DNA of 64,000 nucleotides. Source: Nitrospirillum amazonense. Its GTDB lineage: Bacteria; Pseudomonadota; Alphaproteobacteria; Azospirillales; Azospirillaceae. The stretch covers positions 1 through 64,000 of the forward strand of contig NZ_VITN01000006.1 in NCBI RefSeq assembly GCF_007828045.1. Direction: 5' to 3'. Positions 52,666 through 60,430 of the stretch are shown one piece after another. Within the stretch, counting starts at the first letter, position 1, and the number at the start of each line of letters is the position of its first letter. The notes below the pieces were generated by a model. That model ran no database searches, was not told the DNA's origin, and was given only the letters and a program-made list of their open reading frames with translations. The position numbers were made by a program, and so were the translations under genes.

Positions 52666-53244
52666 GTGCCGACGCGCAAGACGCCGCCCATGCCGTCCCT
52701 TGTCCAGGGGGCGGAACCTGAAACCCTATCCTCTCCTCCCGCAACCGACAGTCAGGCACTGCCCGTCCTCGCCCGCACCGTCCGCACCCGCCTGGTGATC
52801 AGCGACGATCGCCGGGCGGAGGTGGCGGACCTGGCCGGCAAGGGGGTCCCCCGGGGCGTCATCGCCCGCATGTTGGGAATCAGCCCGCGCACGCTGCGCC
52901 GCCATTTCGGGCGTGAGCTAGAGATGGGCGCTGCCCGCGCCCATGCCCGTATCGTGGAAACCCTGTACGCCAAGGCGCTGGAGGGCCACGCCCCCTCGCT
53001 CATCTTCTGGTGCCGGGTGCGCCTGGGCTGGGGTGGCAAGCCAGGTGAAGCCGATGATGGCGGTCCGCTGGAAGGCGAGGGGGAGGGCTACGGCCCGTCC
53101 CCCCGCAGTGGTGGCGCCGCGTCGCCGCCCATCGACCCCGTGGCCTTGGAAAGCCTGAACGATGCCCAACTCGAAGCCCTTCTCCGCCGCCTGGAAGCGG
53201 CGGGTCTTGACCCGGGCCCTGACGGTGGTTCGGGCGGAGATTGA
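52666..53244 (+). CDS. Terminase small subunit-like DNA-binding protein
   Basis: 192 residues with a GTG start. The middle has a helix-turn-helix of the resolvase-like type (DDRRAEVADLAGKGVPRGVIARMLGISPRTLRRHFGRELEMGAARAHARI), then a helical stretch (LYAKALEGHAPSLIFWCRVRLGWG) and a Gly/Glu-rich tail ending ALLRRLEAAGLDPG. This is typical of small terminase subunits that recognise pac or cos sites. Its last 83 bp overlap the start of the large terminase gene in another frame. It is preceded by the second 101-bp repeat. Confidence 0.78.
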   Translation: MPTRKTPPMPSLVQGAEPETLSSPPATDSQALPVLARTVRTRLVISDDRRAEVADLAGKGVPRGVIARMLGISPRTLRRHFGRELEMGAARAHARIVETLYAKALEGHAPSLIFWCRVRLGWGGKPGEADDGGPLEGEGEGYGPSPRSGGAASPPIDPVALESLNDAQLEALLRRLEAAGLDPGPDGGSGGD

Positions 53245-54742
53245 GCGGCGGGCGGCCACACGCTGGGTGCCCTTTCCCGGGCCACAGACCCAGGCGCTGA
53301 CCAGCGACGCCGATTTCCTCTACTACGGTGGGGCCGCTGGCGGCGGCAAGACCGACCTGCTGCTGGGTGCTGCCCACACCCGCCACCGCCTGTCCATCAT
53401 CTTCCGTCGCGAATTTCCGCAGCTGAAGGGCATCAGCGACCGAGCCCAGCAGCTGTTCCGGGGCCGGGGTCGCTGGTCCAAGTCGGACTGGACCTGGCGC
53501 CTGGACGACGGCCGGGTCATCGAATTCGGTGCCGTGCAGCACGCTGACGATGTGCACAAGTACCAGGGCCGCCCCCACGACCTGATCGCCTTTGACGAAC
53601 TGCCGCACTTCACCGAGGCGCAATTCCGCTTCCTGGTGGGGTGGAACCGTCCGGGCCCGGGCGTGGACCCGGCCCAGCGCTGTCGTGTCATTGGTGCCGG
53701 CAACCCGCCCACCGATGCCGAAGGCGCCTGGGTCATCCGCTTCTGGGCGCCCTGGCTGGATCCGACGTATCCCAACCCGGCCGAGCCGGGCGAGCTGCGC
53801 TGGTTTGTGACGGACGGCCAGGGCCAGGATCGTGAGGTGCCGGGACCGGAGCCTGTGGCCTTGGCCGATGGCGACGTGCTGACGCCTAAGTCACGCACCT
53901 TTATCCCGGCGCGGGTGGAGGACAATCCGGTCATGATGCGGGCGGGCTACATCGCTACCCTGCAATCCCTGCCGGAACCGCTGCGCAGCAAGATGCTGCG
54001 CGGCGACTTCGGCGCGGGGCGTGAGGACCATCCCTGGCAGGTCATCCCCACCGCCTGGGTGGAGGCCGCCATGGCCCGCTGGCAGCCGGCCGATGCGGCC
54101 GCCCCGCCGCTGGTGGCTTTGGGCGTGGACGTGGCGCGCGGTGGGCGGGATCGAACCGTCCTGGCGGCCCGCCATGGCGCCTGGTTCGCTCCGCTGGACA
54201 TGGTGCCGGGACGCGACACACCCGATGGCGCCGCCGTCGTCGGCCTCATCCTGCGGCGCCTGGCCGGTGTCGTTGGCGCGGAGACGCCCGGCGGCGTCGC
54301 GGTGCAGGTGGACGCCATCGGCGTCGGCGCCTCCGTCCAGGACCTGGGCGTGCTGCACGGCTTGCGCATGGTGGCGATGAATGCCGCGGCGGCCAGTGGC
54401 GCCCGCGACCGGGGCGGCCGCCTGGGCTTCGTCAACCGCCGCGCCGAATGGTACTGGAGCCTGCGCGAGGCCCTGGAGCCCGCGCTGGGCGCCGACCTGG
54501 CCCTGCCGCCGGATCGCGAACTGCTGGCGGATCTGGTGGCGCCGCGCTGGAAGATGACGGCGCGCGGCATCCAGATCGAGGCCAAGGACGACATCAAGGC
54601 CCGCATCGGCCGCAGCCCTGACAAGGGCGACGCCGTTGTGCTGGCCCACGCCCAACCCGCCGGCGACGGCACCGGCCTGCTGGCCGTCTACGCCGAGATG
54701 GCGGCGGGGCTTGTTCCCTCCGCCACAGCATCCCACGCCTAG
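53162..54742 (+). CDS. Phage terminase large subunit
   Basis: 526 residues. The ATPase has Walker A GGAAGGGKT (56-64) and Walker B LIAFDE (141-146) with catalytic Glu146; the C-terminal nuclease region shows VALGVDVARGGRDRTVLAAR and GGVAVQVDAIGVGASVQDLG, the acidic residues that coordinate metal in RNase-H-like terminase nucleases. It packages DNA into the head. The start within the small-subunit gene is uncertain; later ATGs would shorten the N-terminus by a few tens of residues. Confidence 0.92.
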   Translation: MPNSKPFSAAWKRRVLTRALTVVRAEIERRAATRWVPFPGPQTQALTSDADFLYYGGAAGGGKTDLLLGAAHTRHRLSIIFRREFPQLKGISDRAQQLFRGRGRWSKSDWTWRLDDGRVIEFGAVQHADDVHKYQGRPHDLIAFDELPHFTEAQFRFLVGWNRPGPGVDPAQRCRVIGAGNPPTDAEGAWVIRFWAPWLDPTYPNPAEPGELRWFVTDGQGQDREVPGPEPVALADGDVLTPKSRTFIPARVEDNPVMMRAGYIATLQSLPEPLRSKMLRGDFGAGREDHPWQVIPTAWVEAAMARWQPADAAAPPLVALGVDVARGGRDRTVLAARHGAWFAPLDMVPGRDTPDGAAVVGLILRRLAGVVGAETPGGVAVQVDAIGVGASVQDLGVLHGLRMVAMNAAAASGARDRGGRLGFVNRRAEWYWSLREALEPALGADLALPPDRELLADLVAPRWKMTARGIQIEAKDDIKARIGRSPDKGDAVVLAHAQPAGDGTGLLAVYAEMAAGLVPSATASHA

Positions 54743-54786
54743 GCCTGAGGAAAGCCCCTACGCATCCCTGGATCACCGAATACCGC

Positions 54787-55998
54787 TTGGCGCCGCCGGG
54801 CGGTGACAGGCGGCACGCGTCCGTGGATGGCAGGGCCGGTGCCTGCCTAGGCGACCTGCCGTTGCTGGATCGGTCGCCGTCCGGCGTCTGGCGGCCCCGC
54901 GACCGTGCGGCGCTGGAAAGCACGCTGTCGCGTCACTTTGGCGAGCCTGTGGACTTGGTCGGCCGCATGCCTGCGTTCGCGGCCGTCGCGAGAGCCTTGA
55001 CTGAGGGTGATGTGGTCCGTGCCCACATTGCCCTGCTGCATGCCCGCCTACCGCCATTGCCGGAACGGGCGGTTGTTGTGAGAGCGAACCAGAATGGTCT
55101 GGCCAAGCAGATAGCCGCCAATTATCTGACCCAGCCCCGGATTCCCGCCGGTGCCCAGGACGCGAAGCCCGGTACCTGGACTTCCATCGGCGCCGGTGGA
55201 ACAGCGGCCCTGGACGCCGCCATGGCGGTGGCGCGGACGATGGCGGGCCGTGCCACGCTTGTGGGCGCCATCCTCATCCCCGGCAATATCGGCCAGACAC
55301 GCAGCGGCCAGGTTCCAGGTACCGACGTGGACTACGGCTACGCGGAAGGCCAGTTGACTTTGACGGTCAAGGACGGTGACGGGCACACGCGCCTGATCTA
55401 CGATGGCAGCGGTGATCTTAATGGACAATATCGAACCCCCGAGGGTGTCCTACTTGCACAGGCAGGCCCGGATGGTCTGGCGATGGCCCCGGGAGCCATC
55501 GCTGCGCTGGCCGGTGGCGACAGGGTTTTCTCGCAGAAGACGAAGACGCCTAACGAAGGAGAGCCTGGAACCTGGGCAATCAACCCTGGCCAGAGTGCTC
55601 AGGACGGGCAGACAGGGTCGCCTGCAGATAGAATAAAGAACGGCAAGAAGTCACCAGCGGCTTCTCAGCGCAACCAAGCTGAAGCCAATAGTGCGACGCC
55701 GCCGGGTCCGGAAAATGATGATGGAAAGGAAAAGCCTAACCGCGCAACTAACCCGAAGCATCATCAAAACTCGGTAAGCCCGGAGCCAAAGAACGCCGGA
55801 GAGCTTTATGAGAATTCGATTCCGGATAATAAAGGTGTGAGGTGGGAGAAAGATAATGATGGCATTATCCATCGATTTAGCGCGTCGAGAAACGGAGAGA
55901 CGCACTGGAATGGCTCCACGGGCGGAACTGATCCTATTAAGGCGCATGATATTCCCATCAAAATTAGGCGGCTGTTAGAGCCAAAGGCGGGCAAATGA
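54787..55998 (+). CDS. Modular toxin-like protein C between terminase and portal
   Basis: At least 403 residues. N-terminal helical part (ARALTEGDVVRAHIALLHARLPPLPE), linker TQPRIPAGAQDAKPGTWTS, a pre-toxin-type middle domain (ILIPGNIGQTRSGQVPGTD, YAEGQLTLTVKDGDGHTRLI, NGQYRTPEGVLLAQAGPDG), a low-complexity spacer and a C-terminal tip (GELYENSIPDNKGVRWEKDN, HRFSASRNGETHWNGSTGG, IPIKIRRLLEP). The composition changes to AT-rich in the last third. No ATG or GTG is available in frame at a good distance; TTG at 54787 is used here, whereas TGAGGAAAG at 54746-54754 points to a start near 54760 (ACG in frame). The stop overlaps the next start by 4 bp. Confidence 0.7.
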   Translation: MAPPGGDRRHASVDGRAGACLGDLPLLDRSPSGVWRPRDRAALESTLSRHFGEPVDLVGRMPAFAAVARALTEGDVVRAHIALLHARLPPLPERAVVVRANQNGLAKQIAANYLTQPRIPAGAQDAKPGTWTSIGAGGTAALDAAMAVARTMAGRATLVGAILIPGNIGQTRSGQVPGTDVDYGYAEGQLTLTVKDGDGHTRLIYDGSGDLNGQYRTPEGVLLAQAGPDGLAMAPGAIAALAGGDRVFSQKTKTPNEGEPGTWAINPGQSAQDGQTGSPADRIKNGKKSPAASQRNQAEANSATPPGPENDDGKEKPNRATNPKHHQNSVSPEPKNAGELYENSIPDNKGVRWEKDNDGIIHRFSASRNGETHWNGSTGGTDPIKAHDIPIKIRRLLEPKAGK

Positions 55999-56591
55999 TT
56001 ATTGGAGATATTTCAAGTTTTGCCATTGAATCGAGCATAACAACTCCTTTGGCTCGGAAATCTCAGCTGGGCATTGGCTACTTCGTCCTTCACATAAATG
56101 GGCAAGTGTACGGCGTCCATTCACCGGAGGCGACTGTCTTGGGTTGCTCATTCTATTCTGTGCAAGACAGGATAAAGCAGCGGGGGAGTCATCTGGCGCC
56201 CTTTTGTTCAGAGGAAGCTTATAAGGTGGCCGACGCCGTTAGGGCGGCAGAATTCGATGAGAATCGCCAAGATGATATATTCTTTGATGGGCTGTCGGCG
56301 GAGGATCTGCGCGCTTCTCTTTCGGATAATTCTATAATTTGGGCACCTGATGGTGACGCCGCTTTCGATGATAGTAGTATTGTTTTGCAGTTTGACTATG
56401 GAGATATGGTGCGGATAGTTGCGTTCAAAAATCTGGAAGATGATGAGGACTTTATCGGTACTATTGAGAGCGTTGAGATTGAGCTTGAGGGTTACTATGG
56501 GCTGCTAGCGGAGTGGAGTCGTCAGTTCAAAGCTGAATGGGAAAAGGCGATTTTATCCCTTCCGAATCAAAGCCCTAACCGGCTTACGTGA
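55995..56591 (+). CDS. Imm42-family-like immunity protein
   Basis: 198 residues starting MIIGDISSFAIESSITTPLA, the opening typical of Imm42 proteins, with GYFVLHINGQVYGVHSPEAT and LIIWAPDGD-like IIWAPDGDAAFDDSSIVLQFD. Imm42 proteins neutralise polymorphic toxins in the producing cell. It is encoded immediately after toxin C, with an ATGA overlap that couples translation, and is AT-rich like the toxin tip. The pairing is therefore well supported by arrangement; family membership is recognised by eye only. Confidence 0.75.
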   Translation: MIIGDISSFAIESSITTPLARKSQLGIGYFVLHINGQVYGVHSPEATVLGCSFYSVQDRIKQRGSHLAPFCSEEAYKVADAVRAAEFDENRQDDIFFDGLSAEDLRASLSDNSIIWAPDGDAAFDDSSIVLQFDYGDMVRIVAFKNLEDDEDFIGTIESVEIELEGYYGLLAEWSRQFKAEWEKAILSLPNQSPNRLT

Positions 56592-56802
56592 TAAAATGTG
56601 CATAAGTTATGCGCAGGTGTAATCCTAACCGCCATTATGCACCGCGCTGCTGCCGGACGGAATGGTGTGTGGCGATTCATCCCCTTTTTGTTGTTTTCAG
56701 GCGTGCCATTCCGCCTCCCGCCGCAAACGGCGAGGTTGAGAGCATTGGTCTGGCGGGTTGAAGGCACGGGGTTTCTTGCGGGAGGGCACATAGCCCTGGC
56801 GG
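56592..56802. other. Non-coding stretch left of the IS remnant
   Basis: No gene is supported. The last 100 bp resemble the 3' non-coding part of IS1380-type elements. The exact inverted repeat is not identifiable. Confidence 0.4.
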
Positions 56803-57113
56803 TCAGGTGACCAATCGCGGCAGGCGTCCGAGGATGAGCCGCAGGATGTCCTGATATGATAAGGCGTGGCGGAGAGCAGATGAACCTTGATCTGCGTCTT
56901 CATCTCGATGACCCGCGCGGCGATTTTGATCAGGCGCAGGCGCAAGGTGTCGAATTGGGCGACGCGCCAGGATGAGCGCTCGGGCATCATCGAGCGCAAG
57001 GACCACATCAGCCAATGAGCTCCGGCGTGTAGAAACAGCCGGAACTGGTTGGCGGTGGCCGTGGAGCACGAGGTGCGGTCAGCGGCCAGATGGGTTTTCC
57101 AGGACTTGATTCC
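56803..57113 (-). pseudogene. IS1380-family transposase 3' fragment, frameshifted
   Basis: Reading the minus strand gives LFGIKSWKTHLA, DRTSCSTATANQFRLFLHAG and AHWLMWSLR; MPERSSWRVAQFDTLRLRLI and KIAARVIEMKTQIKVHL, the C-terminal end of an IS1380-type DDE transposase. After KVHLLSATPY the frame changes, and QDILRLILGRLPRLVT continues in another frame. The 5' two-thirds of the gene are missing, and the edge near 57113 is abrupt, so this is an inactive remnant inserted into the toxin region. Confidence 0.8.
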
Positions 57114-57234
57114 GAAAAGAACAATCGATGATTACGTTAGTAAAATAAAGAAGGGCGACATCCTGTTGTGTGTTCTTAATCCCTCCTGGGGTTGTGACGC
57201 GGTGGTGGCGGCACGGGAATACGAAGTTCTTTGA
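57114..57234 (+). pseudogene. 3' fragment of an interrupted gene
   Basis: The stretch after the IS edge translates to RTIDDYVSKIKKGDILLCVL and NPSWGCDAVVAAREYEVL with a stop, and has no start codon in frame. It is AT-richer than the surrounding DNA, as in the other toxin or immunity tips. It may be the tail of a lost immunity gene or toxin tip cut by the IS insertion. Identity is unknown. Confidence 0.5.
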
Positions 57235-57448
57235 GGCAAGCTCATAGTATGGTCGGGCTCAGTTTTCAACATGTCGCCATTCTCCAGGCCTTGGATCGGG
57301 ATTCGGTTCAGAATCCCATCAGCGCTGGAGTCCAGGATTCGGGCTCGAATGGGGAACAAGCCTTGGCCCAGGTGAAGGCTTGGGCGGCGGGCGACCTGTT
57401 TCGATGCGACGAGGATGGAAAGAGGCGCCTCGGAAGGGGACTGAGCAG

Positions 57449-57829
57449 ATGTCATTTTTAGACGACGACGTTGTCCTGGCCTTCGATCCTGATTTCGGTG
57501 AGCGGCTCAGCGAAATCGCCGGGCTGCATCCTGTTTGGGTATGTCAATCACCCGCGAATGGGGAAGCCGCCGAGCAACTGTGGGCCAAGGGTAATCATGC
57601 TCACCAGGTCACGGTCTTCACCAGAGCGGATATGTCGTCACCGGAGAACGCGTTCATCTCCCTTCTGGATACGATTGACCGGCATCATCCCGCGTGGCGG
57701 CGACTAAGTGTGTTTGGGTGCCAGGCGACCCCTGCGGTAAGGGAGGCTCTCACTGATTATGGTGGGAGCACTTTTGAAGAGATGCCGGGCGGGTTTGCAG
57801 TCGATCGCGGCGCTCTTGCCCTTGTCTAA
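57449..57829 (+). CDS. Small cytosolic protein, candidate orphan immunity protein
   Basis: 126 residues, no signal peptide, preceded by GAAGGGGACTGAGCAG. The sequence has FDPDFGERLSEIAGLHPVWV, CQSPANGEAAEQLWAKGNHA and TADYGGSTFEEMPGGFAVDR-like end (LTDYGGSTFEEMPGGF). It resembles small uncharacterised proteins found beside toxin genes. Because it sits after the IS remnant with no toxin gene in front, it may be an immunity gene whose toxin was lost. Function is not established. Confidence 0.6.
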   Translation: MSFLDDDVVLAFDPDFGERLSEIAGLHPVWVCQSPANGEAAEQLWAKGNHAHQVTVFTRADMSSPENAFISLLDTIDRHHPAWRRLSVFGCQATPAVREALTDYGGSTFEEMPGGFAVDRGALALV

Positions 57830-57971
57830 GCAGCTGGTTGGGCCGGCGCGCGGCCCCAACGTTGTTCATTAACCACCGGTCTATCCTTCCAGCTCAGATC
57901 AAACACGCCGCCGCCTCATAGCTGCGGCGCGGCGCTATATGCCCGCCTCCCCCTCAAGAAAGACGAAACGC

Positions 57972-59387
57972 ATGTCAAGCAACCGCGACAGCAAGGGGCG
58001 CGCGGTGGCGCCGGGGATTCTTGCCCGCGCCAGCCGCGCCCTGGGGGCGGCCGTCTCCTACACGGTGACGGGTGACGCCTCCTCCTGGTTCGGTCCCTTG
58101 GACCCGTTGCCGCCCTCGGCGCCCGAGGTGGCGGGGCGGCAGTTCGACTTCCCCTCCGGCTACAACCTGCTGCAGCGGCCCAAAGCCTACGAGGGCACGC
58201 GGTTCGAGGCGCTGCGCGCGCTCGCCGACAGCTGGGACCTGCTGCGCCTGCTGATCGAGACCCGCAAGGACCAGATGGCGGGCCTGACCTGGACCATCCG
58301 GGTGCGCGGGGCGGCGCCCACCAGCAACGCCGCCGATGTCCGGCCCGACGCCCGCATCGCGGCGCTGACCGCCTTCCTGCGCCGGCCGGATGGCGTGCAT
58401 TCCTGGTCGCGCTGGCTGCGCCTGCTGCTGGAGGATCTGCTGGTCATCGACGCGCCCACGCTCTATGTGGCGCGCACCCTGGGCGGCCGGGCGCGAGCGC
58501 TGCAGGTCATGGACGGCGCCACCATAAAGCGGGTGATCGACCCCTTTGGCCGCACGCCCATGCCGCCGGCCGTGGCGTATCAGCAGGAACTGAAGGGCCT
58601 GCCGGCGGTGGACTACACCACCGATGATTTGATCTACGCCCCCCGCAACCTGCGACCGCACCGGGTCTATGGGCTGAGCCCGGTGGAGCAGATCGAGACC
58701 ACGGTCAACATCGCGCTGCGTCGCCAGATCTGGCAGCTGCAATACTATACCGAGGGCAACATTCCCGAAGCGCTGATCGGCGTGCCCGATGCATGGACGC
58801 CCGACCAGATCCGCCAGTTCCAGACCTATTGGGACGCGCTGCATGAGGGCGACACCGCCAGCCGCCGCCATGCCAAGTTCGTGCCCGGCGGTGTCGCCCG
58901 CACCTTCATTCCCATCAAGGAACCGGAGTTGAAGGGTGTGTTCGACGAGTGGCTGGCACGGGTGGCCTGCTTCGCCTTCTCCATCAGCCCGCAGGCCTTC
59001 GTGGCACAGATGAACCGCGCCACGGCCCAGACCGCTCAGGATGCGGCGCATGAGGAAGGGCTGGGGCCCACCATGTTGTGGGTCAAGGAGTTGATCGACG
59101 ACGTGCTGGATCGCGAGTTCGACGCCGCCGACCTGGAATTCGCCTGGAACGACACCCGTGAAGTCGACCCCGTCAAGGCCGCCACCATCGCCAACATCCA
59201 TGTGCGCGCCGGCATCAAGACCCTGAACGAGGTGCGGGCCGACATCGGCTATCCCCCCGTGCCTGGCGGCGACCGGCCGCTGATCTACACCGGCGGCGGG
59301 GCCGTGCCGCTGGAGCAGGCAACGCAAGGTCTGCCGGGCCAGGAACCCGAAACGTCCCCTAACCCGCCCCCTGAAGAGGAGACCTGA
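57972..59387 (+). CDS. Phage portal protein
   Basis: About 471 residues; an ATG 33 bp earlier is also possible. Portal features include the N-terminal arm, DSWDLLRLLIETRKDQMAGLTW, a central crown/stem region (YGLSPVEQIETTVNIALRRQIWQLQYYTEG) and VACFAFSISPQAFVAQMNRATAQTAQDAAHEEGL, followed by an acidic-Pro tail. It forms the dodecameric ring through which the terminase pumps DNA. It is followed after 4 bp by the protease gene. Confidence 0.88.
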   Translation: MSSNRDSKGRAVAPGILARASRALGAAVSYTVTGDASSWFGPLDPLPPSAPEVAGRQFDFPSGYNLLQRPKAYEGTRFEALRALADSWDLLRLLIETRKDQMAGLTWTIRVRGAAPTSNAADVRPDARIAALTAFLRRPDGVHSWSRWLRLLLEDLLVIDAPTLYVARTLGGRARALQVMDGATIKRVIDPFGRTPMPPAVAYQQELKGLPAVDYTTDDLIYAPRNLRPHRVYGLSPVEQIETTVNIALRRQIWQLQYYTEGNIPEALIGVPDAWTPDQIRQFQTYWDALHEGDTASRRHAKFVPGGVARTFIPIKEPELKGVFDEWLARVACFAFSISPQAFVAQMNRATAQTAQDAAHEEGLGPTMLWVKELIDDVLDREFDAADLEFAWNDTREVDPVKAATIANIHVRAGIKTLNEVRADIGYPPVPGGDRPLIYTGGGAVPLEQATQGLPGQEPETSPNPPPEEET

Positions 59388-59391
59388 CGCC

Positions 59392-60327
59392 ATGCGCCTG
59401 TTCGGCAATTTCACCAAGGTGGAGGAGGGCGCCGACGGCACCCTGATGGTGGAGGGCATCGCCACCACCGAGACCGTGGACGGCGATGGTGAGGTGGTGG
59501 AGGCCGATGCCGTGAAGGCCGCGCTGCCCGACTTCCTGCGCCTTGGGTCCGGGCCCTTGCGCGAGATGCACCAGCCTCTGGCCGCCGGCCGGGTGGACGC
59601 GGCGGCCGTGGGCGCCGACCGCCGCACCCGCATCACCGCCACGGTGGTGGACCCAGTGGCCATCCGCAAGGTCAAGGCCGGCGTCTACAAGGGCTTTTCC
59701 ATCGGCGGCAAGGTCGTGGCCCGCGACCCGGACGACCGCAACACCATCACCGCCCTGCGCCTGACGGAAATCAGCCTGGTCGACCGCCCGGCCAACCCCG
59801 ACGCCGTCATCACCCTGGTCAAGCTGGAGGATACCGACATGACCGAGACCGACACCCCGCCCAAGAAGTCGGACGGCGACGACAGCTGCGATGCCCTGGC
59901 CGATTGCGCGCCACTGGCCACCATCCTTAAGGCGCTGAGCGCCGCCGTGGCTGGCCTGTCGTCCAAGGACATGGAAGAGCTTCTGTCCACCCTGCAGGCG
60001 GCCAACACCGATGAGGCGCCGGATGATGCCGACGCCGATGAAGAGGATGAGCCGACGGACGACAAGACTGCCGGCCTGGGCGTCGACACCCTGCGCAAGG
60101 CGCTGGACCGCGCCCGGGCCGACCGCGCCGGCCTGCTGCGCCAGCGCGACGCGCTGGCCGCCCGGGTGAGGGCGCTGGAGGCCCAGCCGCGCGCCGAGGA
60201 CTATGTCCTGAAAACCGCCGTGGCGGGCGTCGCCGATGCCAAGACCGCCCTGGATGGCCCGGCCACCGCGCTGGATGCCATCAAGAAGGCACAGCGCTAT
60301 CCGGCGCACATGACCCCGGCCTTCTGA
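59392..60327 (+). CDS. Prohead protease (XkdF-like) with scaffold-type tail
   Basis: 311 residues. N-terminal domain with LMVEGIATTETVDGDGEVVEADAVKAALPDFL, LREMHQPLAAGRVDA and VKAGVYKGFSIGGKVVARD is an XkdF-type serine protease pattern (His in MHQ, Ser in GFSIGG). The C-terminal half is acidic and predicted to form coiled coil (DTLRKALDRARADRAGLLRQRDALAARVRALEAQ), acting as an internal scaffold. Fusion of protease and scaffold saves a separate gene. It lies between portal and capsid. Confidence 0.85.
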   Translation: MRLFGNFTKVEEGADGTLMVEGIATTETVDGDGEVVEADAVKAALPDFLRLGSGPLREMHQPLAAGRVDAAAVGADRRTRITATVVDPVAIRKVKAGVYKGFSIGGKVVARDPDDRNTITALRLTEISLVDRPANPDAVITLVKLEDTDMTETDTPPKKSDGDDSCDALADCAPLATILKALSAAVAGLSSKDMEELLSTLQAANTDEAPDDADADEEDEPTDDKTAGLGVDTLRKALDRARADRAGLLRQRDALAARVRALEAQPRAEDYVLKTAVAGVADAKTALDGPATALDAIKKAQRYPAHMTPAF

Positions 60328-60430
60328 TCCCTTCCTTCCGACCTGATCCCTCCCCGGCTGGTTTGCCCGCCCCGTCACCTGACGGCGGCGTGGGCTGCCG
60401 CACGCCTTTTTCACCCTGTTGGAGACATCG

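Noticed and set aside
57231-57461. Plus-strand frame between the cut gene tail and the 126-residue gene
   Set aside because: TTG start without a ribosome binding site, no recognisable features, and it overlaps the start of the well-supported next gene.
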